Shown: positions 40,722 through 49,158 of the stretch, piece after piece
Position numbering within the stretch: the stretch's first letter is position 1
Layout: each line of letters opens with the position of its first letter
From: an uncultured Gammaproteobacteria bacterium
GTDB taxonomy: Bacteria > Pseudomonadota > Gammaproteobacteria > Pseudomonadales > Pseudohongiellaceae
Direction of reading: 5' to 3'
DNA length: 64,000 bases
Assembly: GCA_937898685.1 (NCBI GenBank)
Contig: CALEJT010000091.1
Location: 10,637 to 74,636, forward strand
Translations under genes and position numbers: made by a program
The notes under the pieces: model-generated
What the model saw: the letters and a program-made list of their open reading frames with translations, nothing else
What the model was told of the DNA's origin: nothing
Databases searched by the model: none

Positions 40722-42539
40722 ATGCGAAGACCACAAGCCACCGACATCACCGATATGGAAATGAAGTGGCACGTGGTGAGGTTGTTGCTTCCCTACCTCT
40801 GGGAATATCGCGGCCACACGCTGCTCGCCTTCACCGCGCTCGGTCTCGGCAAGGCCGCCACCATCAGCCTGCCGTTCTTCCTCAAGTACATCGTCGATGC
40901 GCTCGATCCCAGCCTGAACACGCTGATCGTCGTGCCGGGGATGTTGATTCTCGCGTACGGCTTGGCGCGCTTCATGAACGTGCTGTTCAACGAAGTGCGC
41001 GACACGATGTTCGGTCGCGTCACCGAGCGCATGATCCGCCGCATCAGCCTGCAGACTTTCCAGCATCTGCACGGTCTCGATCTCGATTTTCACCTCAATC
41101 GCCGCACCGGAGGTCTCTCGCGCGACATCGAGCGCGGTACGTCGGGCATCAGTTATCTGATGCGCTTCATGGTCTTCAACATCCTGCCGACGGTGTTGGA
41201 GCTATTGGTGGTGATCAGCATCTTCCTCTCCCATTACGGTCTCGCCTTTGCCGGTGTGATCGTGCTGGCGATCGTGGTGTACGTGTCGTTCTCCGTGCTC
41301 GCCACCGAGCGTCGTACGCAATATGTGCGTGAGATGAACCAGGCCGATTCCGCCACCAACAATCGTGCGGTGGACAGTCTGCTCAACTACGAGACGGTGA
41401 AGTACTTCACCAACGAAGAGTACGAGGCCGAGCTCTACGACCGCGAGCTGGCGAACTGGGAACGTGCCAAGCAGCGCAATCGCCTGAGTCTGTTCGCACT
41501 CAATGGTGGGCAGGCGCTCATCGTGGCAGGTTCGATGACGCTGATGCTGTGGTTGGCGGCACGTGGTGTGACGCAGAACGACCTGACCCTGGGTGACTTC
41601 GTATTGGTCAACACCTTCATGATGCAGCTCTTCATGCCGCTCAACTTCCTTGGTTTCGTCTATCGCGAGATCAAGGGTGCGCTCGCCAACATCGAGAATC
41701 TCTTCAACCTGCTGCAAGTGAAGCCGCGCATCACCGAGGCACCGAACGCAGTGCCGCTCGATGCTCGATTGCCGGAAATTCGCTTCGAGCACGTCGGGTT
41801 CGGCTACAGCCCCGAGCGGCAGATACTGCACGACGTGAGCTTCACGATTGCGCCCGGCGAGAAGGTGGCCGTGGTGGGCGCGAGCGGTTCGGGTAAGTCG
41901 ACGCTGGTGAAACTGCTGTTCCGCTTCTATGACTGCAACGAGGGCCGCATCCTCATCAATGGCAAGGATCTGCGCGACCTTCAGGTGCAGTCGCTGCGCC
42001 GCGCCATCGGCATCGTTCCGCAGGACACCGTGCTCTTCAACGACACGCTGCTCAACAACGTGCGCTTCGGGCGTCCCGACGCCACCGATGAAGAAGTGCA
42101 TGAAGCGATCCGACTCGCACAGCTCGAGAACTTCATTCGTCTCTTACCGCAAGGCGTGCAGACGATGGTGGGTGAGCGGGGGCTGAAACTTTCTGGCGGC
42201 GAGAAGCAGCGTGTGGCGATTGCGCGCACGATGCTCAAACGTCCGGCCATCCTCGTTTTCGACGAAGCCACTTCGGCGCTCGACAGTCACACCGAGCGCG
42301 GCATCCTCGAAGCGCTGCGTGAAGTGTCGAAGGGTCACACCTCGCTCGTCATCGCGCATCGTCTTTCCACCATCATCGATGCCGATCGCATCGTGGTGCT
42401 GGACCACGGGCGCGTGGTGGAAAGCGGCTCGCACGCGCAGCTCTTGGCTGCCGATGGCCACTACGCCCAGATGTGGCGGGTGCAGCAGCAGGATGAGGTC
42501 AGGAGGCACAGCGTGGAGCAGCCCGTCCACGCCGATTGA
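40722..42539 (+). CDS. Atm1-type ABC transporter (heavy-metal / glutathione-conjugate exporter)
   Basis: A 605-residue half-transporter with six membrane helices (about residues 30-320) and a C-terminal ATPase. The conserved NNRAVDSLLNYETVKYFTNE segment marks the ABCB7/Atm1 group, which binds glutathione conjugates. Walker A GASGSGKST is at 386-394, the signature is LSGGEKQR, and Walker B is ILVFDEATSALD. It starts 2 nt after dxs and is probably translationally coupled. Close relatives export glutathione-metal complexes, though the substrate here is unproven. Confidence 0.9.
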   Translation: MRRPQATDITDMEMKWHVVRLLLPYLWEYRGHTLLAFTALGLGKAATISLPFFLKYIVDALDPSLNTLIVVPGMLILAYGLARFMNVLFNEVRDTMFGRVTERMIRRISLQTFQHLHGLDLDFHLNRRTGGLSRDIERGTSGISYLMRFMVFNILPTVLELLVVISIFLSHYGLAFAGVIVLAIVVYVSFSVLATERRTQYVREMNQADSATNNRAVDSLLNYETVKYFTNEEYEAELYDRELANWERAKQRNRLSLFALNGGQALIVAGSMTLMLWLAARGVTQNDLTLGDFVLVNTFMMQLFMPLNFLGFVYREIKGALANIENLFNLLQVKPRITEAPNAVPLDARLPEIRFEHVGFGYSPERQILHDVSFTIAPGEKVAVVGASGSGKSTLVKLLFRFYDCNEGRILINGKDLRDLQVQSLRRAIGIVPQDTVLFNDTLLNNVRFGRPDATDEEVHEAIRLAQLENFIRLLPQGVQTMVGERGLKLSGGEKQRVAIARTMLKRPAILVFDEATSALDSHTERGILEALREVSKGHTSLVIAHRLSTIIDADRIVVLDHGRVVESGSHAQLLAADGHYAQMWRVQQQDEVRRHSVEQPVHAD

Positions 42540-42557
42540 ACTGAAACGACAGGCATA

Positions 42558-42585
42558 AAAAAGCCCGGCTTTGGCCGGGCTTTTT
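42558..42585. terminator. Bidirectional terminator between convergent genes
   Basis: A perfect 12-bp stem (AAAAAGCCCGGC/GCCGGGCTTTTT) with a TTTG loop, giving T-runs on both strands. It serves the ABC transporter on the plus strand and the secreted-protein gene on the minus strand. Confidence 0.93.
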
Positions 42586-42598
42586 CGTGAGGAGTACC

Positions 42599-43387
42599 TC
42601 AGAGACCTGCGGTCTTCTCGAAGAAGGGCTGACCGAGGTCGTCGTGCATGTCGATCAGGAACTTGTTGTTTTCCTGACAGATGTAATCCGCCAGTTCCTG
42701 ACCTTCCGACCAATTGATCTCCCACACGACGGTCCACGGTTCGCTGTAGGCGCCCGGATCGTCGATCAGAGCTTCGTAGCGCAGGACTTCTTTGTACGGA
42801 CGGGAGATGCGCTCCACCGTGTGCAGCTGCTCGGTGTGCATGTAGCCGCCGAAATCCAACCAGGTCTTTTCGTTGTAACCGATCGTGTCCACGACCAGCG
42901 TGTCCCCCTCCCAGTGGCCTACGGAGTGTCCAAAGTAAGTCGGGTTCACTTGTTCGGGATGCGGACGGCCGTCCATGTGGATTTCGCGCCAAACGTGTCC
43001 GCCACCTTCGAAGATGATGACGATACGGTCACGATCCTGAATGATTTCGGCCGGATACGGGGTGCCCATGGAGCGCGGGCCACCCGGTGGCAGGCAGAAA
43101 CCTTCCGGGTCGTACTTCACGTTGTTGGATTTGTTGTACTCCCACATCGCGCGAGTCCAGGGAAGCATCGGCGGCTGGTCGCCTTCCTTGTAGCCCGGCA
43201 TGCGAGCTGCAAAGTTGGTGACCCAGGGCAGGTTCCAGACGCCATTGCCACCCAGATCGACGGTGCCGTCGGGCAAACGCGGAGTGGGTGTGCGTGGCTG
43301 ATCAGCCTCGCGCGGCTGCGCCTGGGCAGTGCCCGCCAACAAGGCGGCCGCGATGGCGGTCGCCAGAAGTGCATGTTTCGATTTCAT
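42599..43387 (-). CDS. Secreted protein of unknown function with GHS/WEGDTLVVDTIG motif (DUF6152 partner)
   Basis: A 262-residue exported protein with a signal peptide of residues 1-23 (ending AQA). Conserved blocks are LPDGTVDLGGNGVW (about 38-51), C98 in FCLPPGG, and NPTYFGHSVGHWEGDTLVVD (148-167; DTIG completes it). HTEQLHTVER and a late cysteine (ICQENN) follow. The protein at 56219-57388 carries the same blocks in the same order (LPSGEPNISGDW, GHSIGRWEGDTL, HSDQLHVVER, CEEL) fused behind a DUF6152 domain. Here that domain is the separate gene 42 nt upstream. I know of no biochemical function for the family. Confidence 0.8.
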   Translation of the reverse strand: MKSKHALLATAIAAALLAGTAQAQPREADQPRTPTPRLPDGTVDLGGNGVWNLPWVTNFAARMPGYKEGDQPPMLPWTRAMWEYNKSNNVKYDPEGFCLPPGGPRSMGTPYPAEIIQDRDRIVIIFEGGGHVWREIHMDGRPHPEQVNPTYFGHSVGHWEGDTLVVDTIGYNEKTWLDFGGYMHTEQLHTVERISRPYKEVLRYEALIDDPGAYSEPWTVVWEINWSEGQELADYICQENNKFLIDMHDDLGQPFFEKTAGL

Positions 43388-43429
43388 TGCCGAAGATTCC
43401 CCTCTCTCGACTGCGATGGTAAGGCTGGA

Positions 43430-43864
43430 TTAAAGACCGCAGCCTTCGACCGGTGCGGAATCGTCTTCTACGAAGTCGCGCTGGCTGGTGCCGGCGAACA
43501 GACGCTGACAGGTATCGGCGAGTACTACTGCCTGTACGTTGCCTTTGTAGCTGCCATCACGGGCGCGGGTGCCGGTGACGTAGACCTCGGTACCGATTTC
43601 CAGGGTGTCACGAGTCCAGCCGCGGCGCATCAGGCCGTTCGGGCTGCCCATTTCCAGGGCCCACTCGTGGTATTCACCGTTTTCTTCCACTTCGATGTAG
43701 AAGTAGGTGTGCGGGTTGGTCCACTCGACCTTGGTTACGACACCGTGCAGCTTGATGGGGGCATTGGCGTCGAACTCGGCGGCGAAGGAGTGGTGAGCCA
43801 GTACCTGAGCGGAGCTAAAGGCACTGGCGGCAAAGGCTGCAACGGCGATCAGTTTGGTTTTCAT
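43430..43864 (-). CDS. DUF6152 family secreted protein
   Basis: A 144-residue exported protein. The signal peptide ends VLA at residue 23, directly before H24-H25, so the mature protein should start His-His. The conserved core is LHGVVTKVEWTNPHTYFYIEV (seen as LHGVV, WTNPH with H52, and FYIEV), then SPNGLMRRGW and a beta-rich VYVTGTRARDG segment. The start at 43864 (MKTKLIAV) is chosen for the signal peptide. The gene for the GHS/WEGDT protein follows 42 nt downstream. A metal-binding role through the N-terminal histidines is inference. Confidence 0.82.
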   Translation of the reverse strand: MKTKLIAVAAFAASAFSSAQVLAHHSFAAEFDANAPIKLHGVVTKVEWTNPHTYFYIEVEENGEYHEWALEMGSPNGLMRRGWTRDTLEIGTEVYVTGTRARDGSYKGNVQAVVLADTCQRLFAGTSQRDFVEDDSAPVEGCGL

Positions 43865-43904
43865 GAGGTTTCTCCGTAGGTCTCCCGGCGGGGCCGGGGT
43901 TAAC

Positions 43905-43939
43905 AAAAAGCCCGCAGTACGGGTCGGGACTGGCGGGCT
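43905..43939 (-). terminator. Terminator between the small secreted-protein gene and the DUF6152 gene
   Basis: On the minus strand AGCCCGCCAGT pairs with ACTGCGGGCT (one bulge) around a 10-nt loop and is followed by TTTTTG. It lies after the gene ending at 43994 and 41 nt before the DUF6152 start. The two are therefore partly uncoupled, by attenuation or separate promoters. Confidence 0.75.
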
Positions 43940-43993
43940 CGATCTTGGGTCACAAATGCGTAAGTCTCGTGTCGGAATATTGAATCGATACGT

Positions 43994-44374
43994 TTAGTTC
44001 AGCGTGAATTCAAAATTGCCCTTCTCGCTGCCCAACGTATAGGTACCGATGAACTTGCGGTTGGTCCAGGAACCGAGGTTGCTCAACGTACCGGTCAGGA
44101 CCAGCTCGCCCTGCGGCATCGGTGCCTTGATGGTCAGACCCCAGTTGCTTGCATCGAGCTCGGCACTGGAGAACTTGACGCCATTGCGGCCAGGGTTAAC
44201 CGTACCGGACAGTTCGCCATTCCAGGCTTCGATCAACAGGCGGGTACGCACCTGCTCGCCACTGGCGGGGGTGAGATAGCCCGACCAGGAGCCCTTCGCC
44301 GGATGACCGACTTGAGCCCAAAGGGTGGCAGAAAGGCCGATAGCGGCAAGGAACATTAACAGGCGTGCGAGCAT
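43994..44374 (-). CDS. Small secreted beta-rich protein of unknown function
   Basis: A 126-residue exported protein. The signal peptide is residues 1-20 (ending LWA) and the mature N terminus is QVGHPAKGSWSGYL. The rest alternates short beta strands (RTRLLIEAWNGELSGTV, LTIKAPMPQGELVLTGTL, FIGTYTLGSEKGNFEFTLN), which suggests a small lipocalin-like barrel. I do not recognise the family. It lies upstream of the DUF6152 pair on the same strand but is separated from it by a terminator. The ATG at 44374 is selected for the signal peptide. Confidence 0.7.
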   Translation of the reverse strand: MLARLLMFLAAIGLSATLWAQVGHPAKGSWSGYLTPASGEQVRTRLLIEAWNGELSGTVNPGRNGVKFSSAELDASNWGLTIKAPMPQGELVLTGTLSNLGSWTNRKFIGTYTLGSEKGNFEFTLN

Positions 44375-44737
44375 ACTCAACTCCTCTGGTAAAAAAGATT
44401 GATCAGATTGGGAAGTGCTTCTGAATCCGATTGTTGTTGTGATGATGGACCGCCTAAAGCTTGTGAGGGCCACTGGACTCAGGCAGCTGTTGCTCCGGTT
44501 CCGTTGCGTTGACCTCAGTGAAGCACTTCCGGCTTAAGGCAAACTGAACTCGGGTTAACAGTTTTTTACTCGTCTTAACTGTTTCTAAGTTTCTGACGGC
44601 TGGCAATACTACTCTATTTGATAAAGGGGCCAAAGCTAGAGCTTTGGCGCGACCTAACTTTCACATTCTTTCCACAAAAATAAATGGAAGTGACTGTTTT
44701 TTCAGGATTAATAGAGATTTTGACCGGGGGATGAATC
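44375..44737. other. 363-nt AT-richer divergent intergenic region
   Basis: It separates the secreted-protein gene (minus) from the DsbA-like gene (plus). It is clearly more AT-rich than its surroundings. It holds a near-perfect palindrome at 44629-44648 (arms GCCAAAGCT/AGCTTTGGC, 2-nt centre) and a strong GGGGGA ribosome-binding site before 44738. No ORF or RNA gene was recognised. Confidence 0.6.
44629..44648. promoter_or_regulatory. 20-bp palindrome, candidate operator
   Basis: Arms GCCAAAGCT/AGCTTTGGC with a 2-nt centre, about 90 nt upstream of the DsbA-like gene. The very short loop makes a hairpin terminator unlikely and a dimeric regulator site more likely. The regulator is unknown. 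Confidence 0.4.
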
Positions 44738-45448
44738 ATGGCCTCGCGCAAGGCGGAGCTACGCAAGATCAACAGAGAAGAGAAACGTAAACGCGCCGAA
44801 CGGCGCCAGCGTTGGGCCAGCTGGGGCTTCAAGGCAGCATTGGCACTATTGATTCCATTAGTGTTGTTCGTGTTCTGGCAAGGCTGGAACGCTGGGTCCG
44901 CCGCACTTCCGCCAGCGGAAGTTGGCGCTTCCGATCACGTCAAAGGCAACGCCGATTCCAATATCACGTTGACGATCTACGGCGACTTCCAGTGTCCCGC
45001 CTGCAAGGTGGAGACACAGATTCTGGAACGTGCCTGGCCGCGTATCTCGGACAAGGTGCGAGTGGTGTTCCGTCACTATCCGCTCGACATCCATCGTCAT
45101 GCCTTCCTCGCTGCACGCTATGCGGAAGCCGCGGGTCGGCAGGGCAAGTTCTGGGAACTGCACGACGTGTTCTACGCCAATCAGGAGCTCTGGAGCAGTG
45201 CGGCGGACGCAACACCTTTATTCGACGAGTACGCACGTAGTGTGGGACTCGATCTCGACAAGCTGAAAGCCGACCTCAACACGTCGGAGGTGCGAGACAA
45301 GGTGCTGGCCGATCAGCGCGGAGGCACCCGCGCCGGCGTGCGCGCCACACCGAGTCTCTTTCTCAATGGCAGATTGCTGGCACGCAATCCCGCGAGCGTG
45401 ACGGAGCTCGTGGATTTGATCGAGCGCGCGCAGAGCAGTGCCAACTAA
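44738..45448 (+). CDS. Membrane-anchored DsbA-family thioredoxin-like protein
   Basis: A 236-residue bitopic protein. A very basic cytoplasmic tail (residues 1-28) is followed by a membrane segment (about 30-48) and a periplasmic DsbA-like domain. The active site is C86-P-A-C89 in DFQCPACK, and the cis-proline loop is RATPSLFLNG. This suggests oxidoreductase or isomerase activity on exported proteins. No DsbB- or DsbD-like partner is nearby. The last codons and the stop are part of a perfect 16-bp tandem duplication (45432-45463). Confidence 0.85.
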   Translation: MASRKAELRKINREEKRKRAERRQRWASWGFKAALALLIPLVLFVFWQGWNAGSAALPPAEVGASDHVKGNADSNITLTIYGDFQCPACKVETQILERAWPRISDKVRVVFRHYPLDIHRHAFLAARYAEAAGRQGKFWELHDVFYANQELWSSAADATPLFDEYARSVGLDLDKLKADLNTSEVRDKVLADQRGGTRAGVRATPSLFLNGRLLARNPASVTELVDLIERAQSSAN

Positions 45449-45463
45449 GAGCAGTGCCAACTA
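45432..45463 (+). repeat. Perfect 16-bp tandem duplication across a stop codon
   Basis: The unit AGAGCAGTGCCAACTA occurs twice with no gap. The first copy encodes the end of the DsbA-like protein (SSAN) and most of its stop. The second copy repeats the same codons after the stop, so the event did not change the protein. It looks like a recent slippage duplication. Confidence 0.9.
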
Positions 45464-45484
45464 AAAGGAGTGGGAGCGCGCGGG

Positions 45485-46762
45485 TCAACGAGCCCGCGCG
45501 TGTTCACGCAAAGTGGTGAGGAAGGCGTAGGAGGCGTAGCCGTCGGCGGGCAGGCCATTGCGCAGCTGATATTCACGCACTGCCGCGCGGGTACGTGAGC
45601 CGAGCACACCATCGGGAGTGCCGGCGTCGAAGCCGAGCTGATTGAGCAGTGTTTGCAGTTCCAGCACGTCATTGCGCGCCAGTGCCTGCTCATCGGAGGG
45701 CATGTGCACGATCGGCCCGCCACCCATGAAACGATCGGCGAGGTGGCCCACCGAGATCGCGTAGAAGATCGAACGGTTCCAAACCATGATCGTGCGGAAG
45801 TTGTCGTAGCCCAGGAAGGCAGGGCCCGCAGCGCCCGCCGGCAGCACGATGGAACCCATCAGGTCGGACTCGCCGAGCGGCGAACCATCGGCACGGCGCA
45901 CCCCCAATTCGTTCCACTCCGTCACGGTCTTGCGCACGCTGGTGTCGGCCAGAGCGAAATCGAAGTCGGCGGGCAGAATCACTTCACGACCCCAACGTTC
46001 GCCGGCCTTCCAACCGGACTTGGCCAAATAGTTGGCGGCCGAGGTCATCACGTCCGGCACCGAGCCCCAGATGTCGATGCGACCATCGCCGTCGCCGTCT
46101 TTGGCGTAGTTGGCGAAGGTCGAGGGCATGAACTGACACTGCCCCATCGCGCCGGCCCATGAACCGCTCATGCGCTCGGGGGCGATGTGACCGGCCTCGA
46201 GGATGCGCAGTGCGGTGAGCAGTTCGCTGCGGAAGAAATCGGAACGGCGCGGATCGTAGGCGAGCGTTGCCAGAGCCTCGATCACCGAGAAACCGCCGGT
46301 CTGATCACCGAAATTGCTTTCGAGCGCCCAGAACGCGACCAGGTAATGCGGCTGCACGCCGTACTCGCGTTCGAGGCGAGCAAAGAGCTCGGCGTGCTCC
46401 TGCAATAGCCGACGGCCACGCGCGATGCGGGCGTCGCTGATGCGGTTGCGCATGTAGGCGGTGAAGGTCTGCACGAACTCGGGCTGACTGCGATCGAGTT
46501 CGAGCACGCGTGGAATCGGTGCTGCGACCTTGTCGAGAGAATTCTGCAGGGTGGTATTGCTGATGCCGGAGGCGAGCGCTTCATTGCGCAGCGCCGCGAG
46601 CCAGCTGGCGAAATCCTGCGCGGGTTCGGCCGCGGTAGCCGGCGCTGCGGCCGGGTTCGCGGCCGCAATGGAAACGTCAGACGAAGCGGGCTGTCCGAAG
46701 GATCCGCAGGAACCCAGCGTGAAAGACAGCAGGAAACAACACAGCTGAGGGCGGACCTTCAT
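45485..46762 (-). CDS. Lytic murein transglycosylase, MltB family, with peptidoglycan-binding domain
   Basis: A 425-residue outer-membrane lipoprotein. The lipobox is LGSC with C19 as the lipidated residue. An SLT-2 catalytic domain (about residues 50-335) has catalytic E148 in FWALESNFG, then AGAMGQCQFMPSTFANYA and GSVPDVMTSAANYL. A C-terminal PG_binding_1 domain (about 360-425) has LQTLLNQLGFDAGTPDGVLG. It cleaves glycan strands to 1,6-anhydro ends. It begins 23 nt after the BaeR-like gene on the same strand, so it is likely co-transcribed with the two-component system. Confidence 0.92.
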   Translation of the reverse strand: MKVRPQLCCFLLSFTLGSCGSFGQPASSDVSIAAANPAAAPATAAEPAQDFASWLAALRNEALASGISNTTLQNSLDKVAAPIPRVLELDRSQPEFVQTFTAYMRNRISDARIARGRRLLQEHAELFARLEREYGVQPHYLVAFWALESNFGDQTGGFSVIEALATLAYDPRRSDFFRSELLTALRILEAGHIAPERMSGSWAGAMGQCQFMPSTFANYAKDGDGDGRIDIWGSVPDVMTSAANYLAKSGWKAGERWGREVILPADFDFALADTSVRKTVTEWNELGVRRADGSPLGESDLMGSIVLPAGAAGPAFLGYDNFRTIMVWNRSIFYAISVGHLADRFMGGGPIVHMPSDEQALARNDVLELQTLLNQLGFDAGTPDGVLGSRTRAAVREYQLRNGLPADGYASYAFLTTLREHARAR

Positions 46763-46785
46763 GCACTACTCCAGGCCAGAGGCCT

Positions 46786-47454
46786 TCACCACTCGAATTT
46801 ATAACCCACGGCGTACAGCGAATGGATCAACTCCACGTCGGGCAGCACCGCGCTGATTTTCTTACGCAGCTTCTTGATGTGACTGTCGATGGTGCGATCA
46901 CTCACCACACGACCATCGGAATAGATCTTGTCCACCAGCACGCTGCGCGAAAAGATGCGGCCGGGCTGATCCGACAAGACCTTCAATAGCTGGAACTCCA
47001 CCGCAGTGAGGTTGAGATCCTTGCCGTGGATCGTGGCCTTGTAGGTGTCGACGTCGAGCACCAGACCTTTGTCGACCGGTTTCTCGGTACCTTCGGTGCG
47101 ACGCAGTACGGCCTTGGTGCGGGCCACGACTTCGCGCGGGCTGAAGGGTTTGCAGATGTAGTCGTCGGCCCCGAGCTCGAGACCCAGGAGGCGATCGATC
47201 TCGTCCGCCTTCGCCGTGATCATGATCACCGGCAACTGGGAGGTCTTGCGGATGTCCTTGCAGATGTCCACGCCGCTTTTACCGGGCAGCATCAGGTCGA
47301 GCAGCACCAGCGAGGTCTTGTGTGTGGCCAACCACTCCTCCACTTGCGAACCATCGTGCAGCATGTCCACTTCGAAACCGCTCTGGGTCAGATAGTCTTT
47401 CAGCAACGAGGCAAGTTTGACTTCGTCTTCGACAATCAGAATGTGATGGCTCAT
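46786..47454 (-). CDS. baeR: OmpR-family response regulator, BaeR-like
   Basis: A 222-residue regulator. The receiver has E9/D10, phospho-acceptor D53 in LLDLMLPG, and the BaeR-type segment EIDRLLGLELGADDYICKPF. SPREVVARTKAVLRR leads into a winged helix ending VVSDRTIDSHIKKLRKK and YAVGYKFEW. E. coli BaeR responds to envelope stress and controls efflux genes. The ATG at 47454 begins the receiver. The gene lies between its kinase (upstream) and a lytic transglycosylase (downstream). Confidence 0.92.
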   Translation of the reverse strand: MSHHILIVEDEVKLASLLKDYLTQSGFEVDMLHDGSQVEEWLATHKTSLVLLDLMLPGKSGVDICKDIRKTSQLPVIMITAKADEIDRLLGLELGADDYICKPFSPREVVARTKAVLRRTEGTEKPVDKGLVLDVDTYKATIHGKDLNLTAVEFQLLKVLSDQPGRIFSRSVLVDKIYSDGRVVSDRTIDSHIKKLRKKISAVLPDVELIHSLYAVGYKFEW

Positions 47455-47548
47455 GCGTCCTCTCGTGATCCGTTCTCTCAACCGACGGATATGCCCGCTA
47501 GTCTACTGAGCAACTACAACACGGGCAAACCGCTGCATGTCTCGAACA

Positions 47549-49018
47549 TCAGGCATCCTGAAACGGCCGGCGTGGGAAAACGATGGTGAGTTTGAGACCA
47601 CCGAGCGGCGAGTGCGACGCGGTGATCGTGCCTTCGTGCGCATGCACGATGTTCTGGCAGATCGTCAGACCCAAACCGGAACCGCCCTTGGCGCGGTTAC
47701 GTGAAGTTTCCACGCGATACAAGCGTTCAAACAGTTGGCCCAGATCGGCATCATTCACGCCCGGCGCCGAGTCGTACCACTCGACCACGACATGGTTCTG
47801 ATCCTCGCGCAGCAGGATGCGCAGTTCGCCGCCTGGATCGGTGTAGCGGAACGAGTTGGTGAGCAGATTGTCGAAAAGCTGCTGCAGACGGTTAGGGTCG
47901 CCGAGGATTTCGATCACGTCGTCCTCGTTCGCGCTCTGCACGTCGAGCGTCACCTGGATGCCGTGCTTCTGCGCTAGTTGCTGCTGCATGTCGACCGCCT
48001 GTTCGAGAATCTCGGTGACGTTCACGCGTTCCTTGGCATAGACCAATGCGCCGAGGTCCGACAGCGAGAGTTCATGCAGGTCCTTCACCAGCGTGTTCAG
48101 ATGCATGATCTCGTAGTGCAGCGAGTCGATGGCGGCACGGTCGAGCGGACGGATGCCGTCCTGCATCGATTCGAGTTCACCCTGCAGAATCGCGAGCGGC
48201 GTGCGCAGTTCGTGTGAGATGTCGGCGATCCACTGTTGCCGCGCGGAGCGGTTCTGCTCCAGCGTCAGTGCCAACGTGTTGAAGTCGGCGGCGAGCTGAC
48301 CGAGCTCATCGTTGCTGAGCACCGGAATGCGTGTGCTGTAGTCGCCGTTGGCGAGATTGCGCGTACCGGCCACCACGGCACGGATCGGTCGCGTCAGCCA
48401 CACGGACGCGGGGAAGGCGATCAGCGCGGAGATGATGCTGAGGCCGAGCGCGAGCAGGAAGAATTCGTTCTGTTGCTGTTCGGCGAAGAGCAGGTCGGCC
48501 TGCTCGGACAGGCGTTGCCGGCTCGTCACGCTGAGATAGCCCACCGTCTCGCCGTTGACCACGATGGGGTTGAGGTTGGCCAGCTCCTTCTGAAACACAC
48601 CCGGCGTGCCCACCATGATGTTCTCGTCGGCATCGAGCAGATGCAGATAGGGGCGGGCGGGGCTGTATTCGGAGGTGTAATACCAGTCGTTGGGCGTGAA
48701 GCGGCCTGGGGTGGGGCGCGACATAGAGCGCTGGCGGTTGGCGATCAGGTCGGGGTCGGTCGAGCTCTCGATACTCTCGCGGATGAGATCCGACCACACG
48801 TCATAGTCATCGCGCAGGAGGTCCCACGAACCGTGCACCACCCAGAAATCCGCCAGGCCTTGCACGAGAGCCGGCACCTGCCGCTCCTCGATGCGGCTGA
48901 CGTACTCGAGAAAGCCACGGTTGAAGTTGTAATAGCCGATGCTGTACATCGCCAGGTACACCAAACAGTGGGCGGACAGAAAGGCCAGGAACAGTTTGTA
49001 TTTGACGCTGAGTTTCAT
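47549..49018 (-). CDS. baeS: Sensor histidine kinase, BaeS-like
   Basis: A 489-residue inner-membrane kinase. Membrane segments lie at about residues 9-30 and 187-208, with a roughly 155-residue periplasmic sensor between them. HAMP covers about 209-262, and H269 is the phospho-acceptor in DISHELRTPLA. The ATPase has N (LLTNSFRYTDPGG), the D-box (SAPGVNDADLGQLFERLYRVE) and GSGLGLTICQ. The pair with the BaeR-like regulator is separated by 94 nt. It is divergent from lhr. Confidence 0.93.
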   Translation of the reverse strand: MKLSVKYKLFLAFLSAHCLVYLAMYSIGYYNFNRGFLEYVSRIEERQVPALVQGLADFWVVHGSWDLLRDDYDVWSDLIRESIESSTDPDLIANRQRSMSRPTPGRFTPNDWYYTSEYSPARPYLHLLDADENIMVGTPGVFQKELANLNPIVVNGETVGYLSVTSRQRLSEQADLLFAEQQQNEFFLLALGLSIISALIAFPASVWLTRPIRAVVAGTRNLANGDYSTRIPVLSNDELGQLAADFNTLALTLEQNRSARQQWIADISHELRTPLAILQGELESMQDGIRPLDRAAIDSLHYEIMHLNTLVKDLHELSLSDLGALVYAKERVNVTEILEQAVDMQQQLAQKHGIQVTLDVQSANEDDVIEILGDPNRLQQLFDNLLTNSFRYTDPGGELRILLREDQNHVVVEWYDSAPGVNDADLGQLFERLYRVETSRNRAKGGSGLGLTICQNIVHAHEGTITASHSPLGGLKLTIVFPRRPFQDA

Positions 49019-49158
49019 GAAGGGCCTGCGCCAGCGTGCTGGAAAGCGCTGAGCTTAGCGCAAAACGGTGGAGAGGTACTTCATCGGTCTTCTACTGCCG
49101 GCGAATGGCCCCATATCATGGGGTTCACGTCGACCCCATCCCTCCACGGTCCCGAGTA

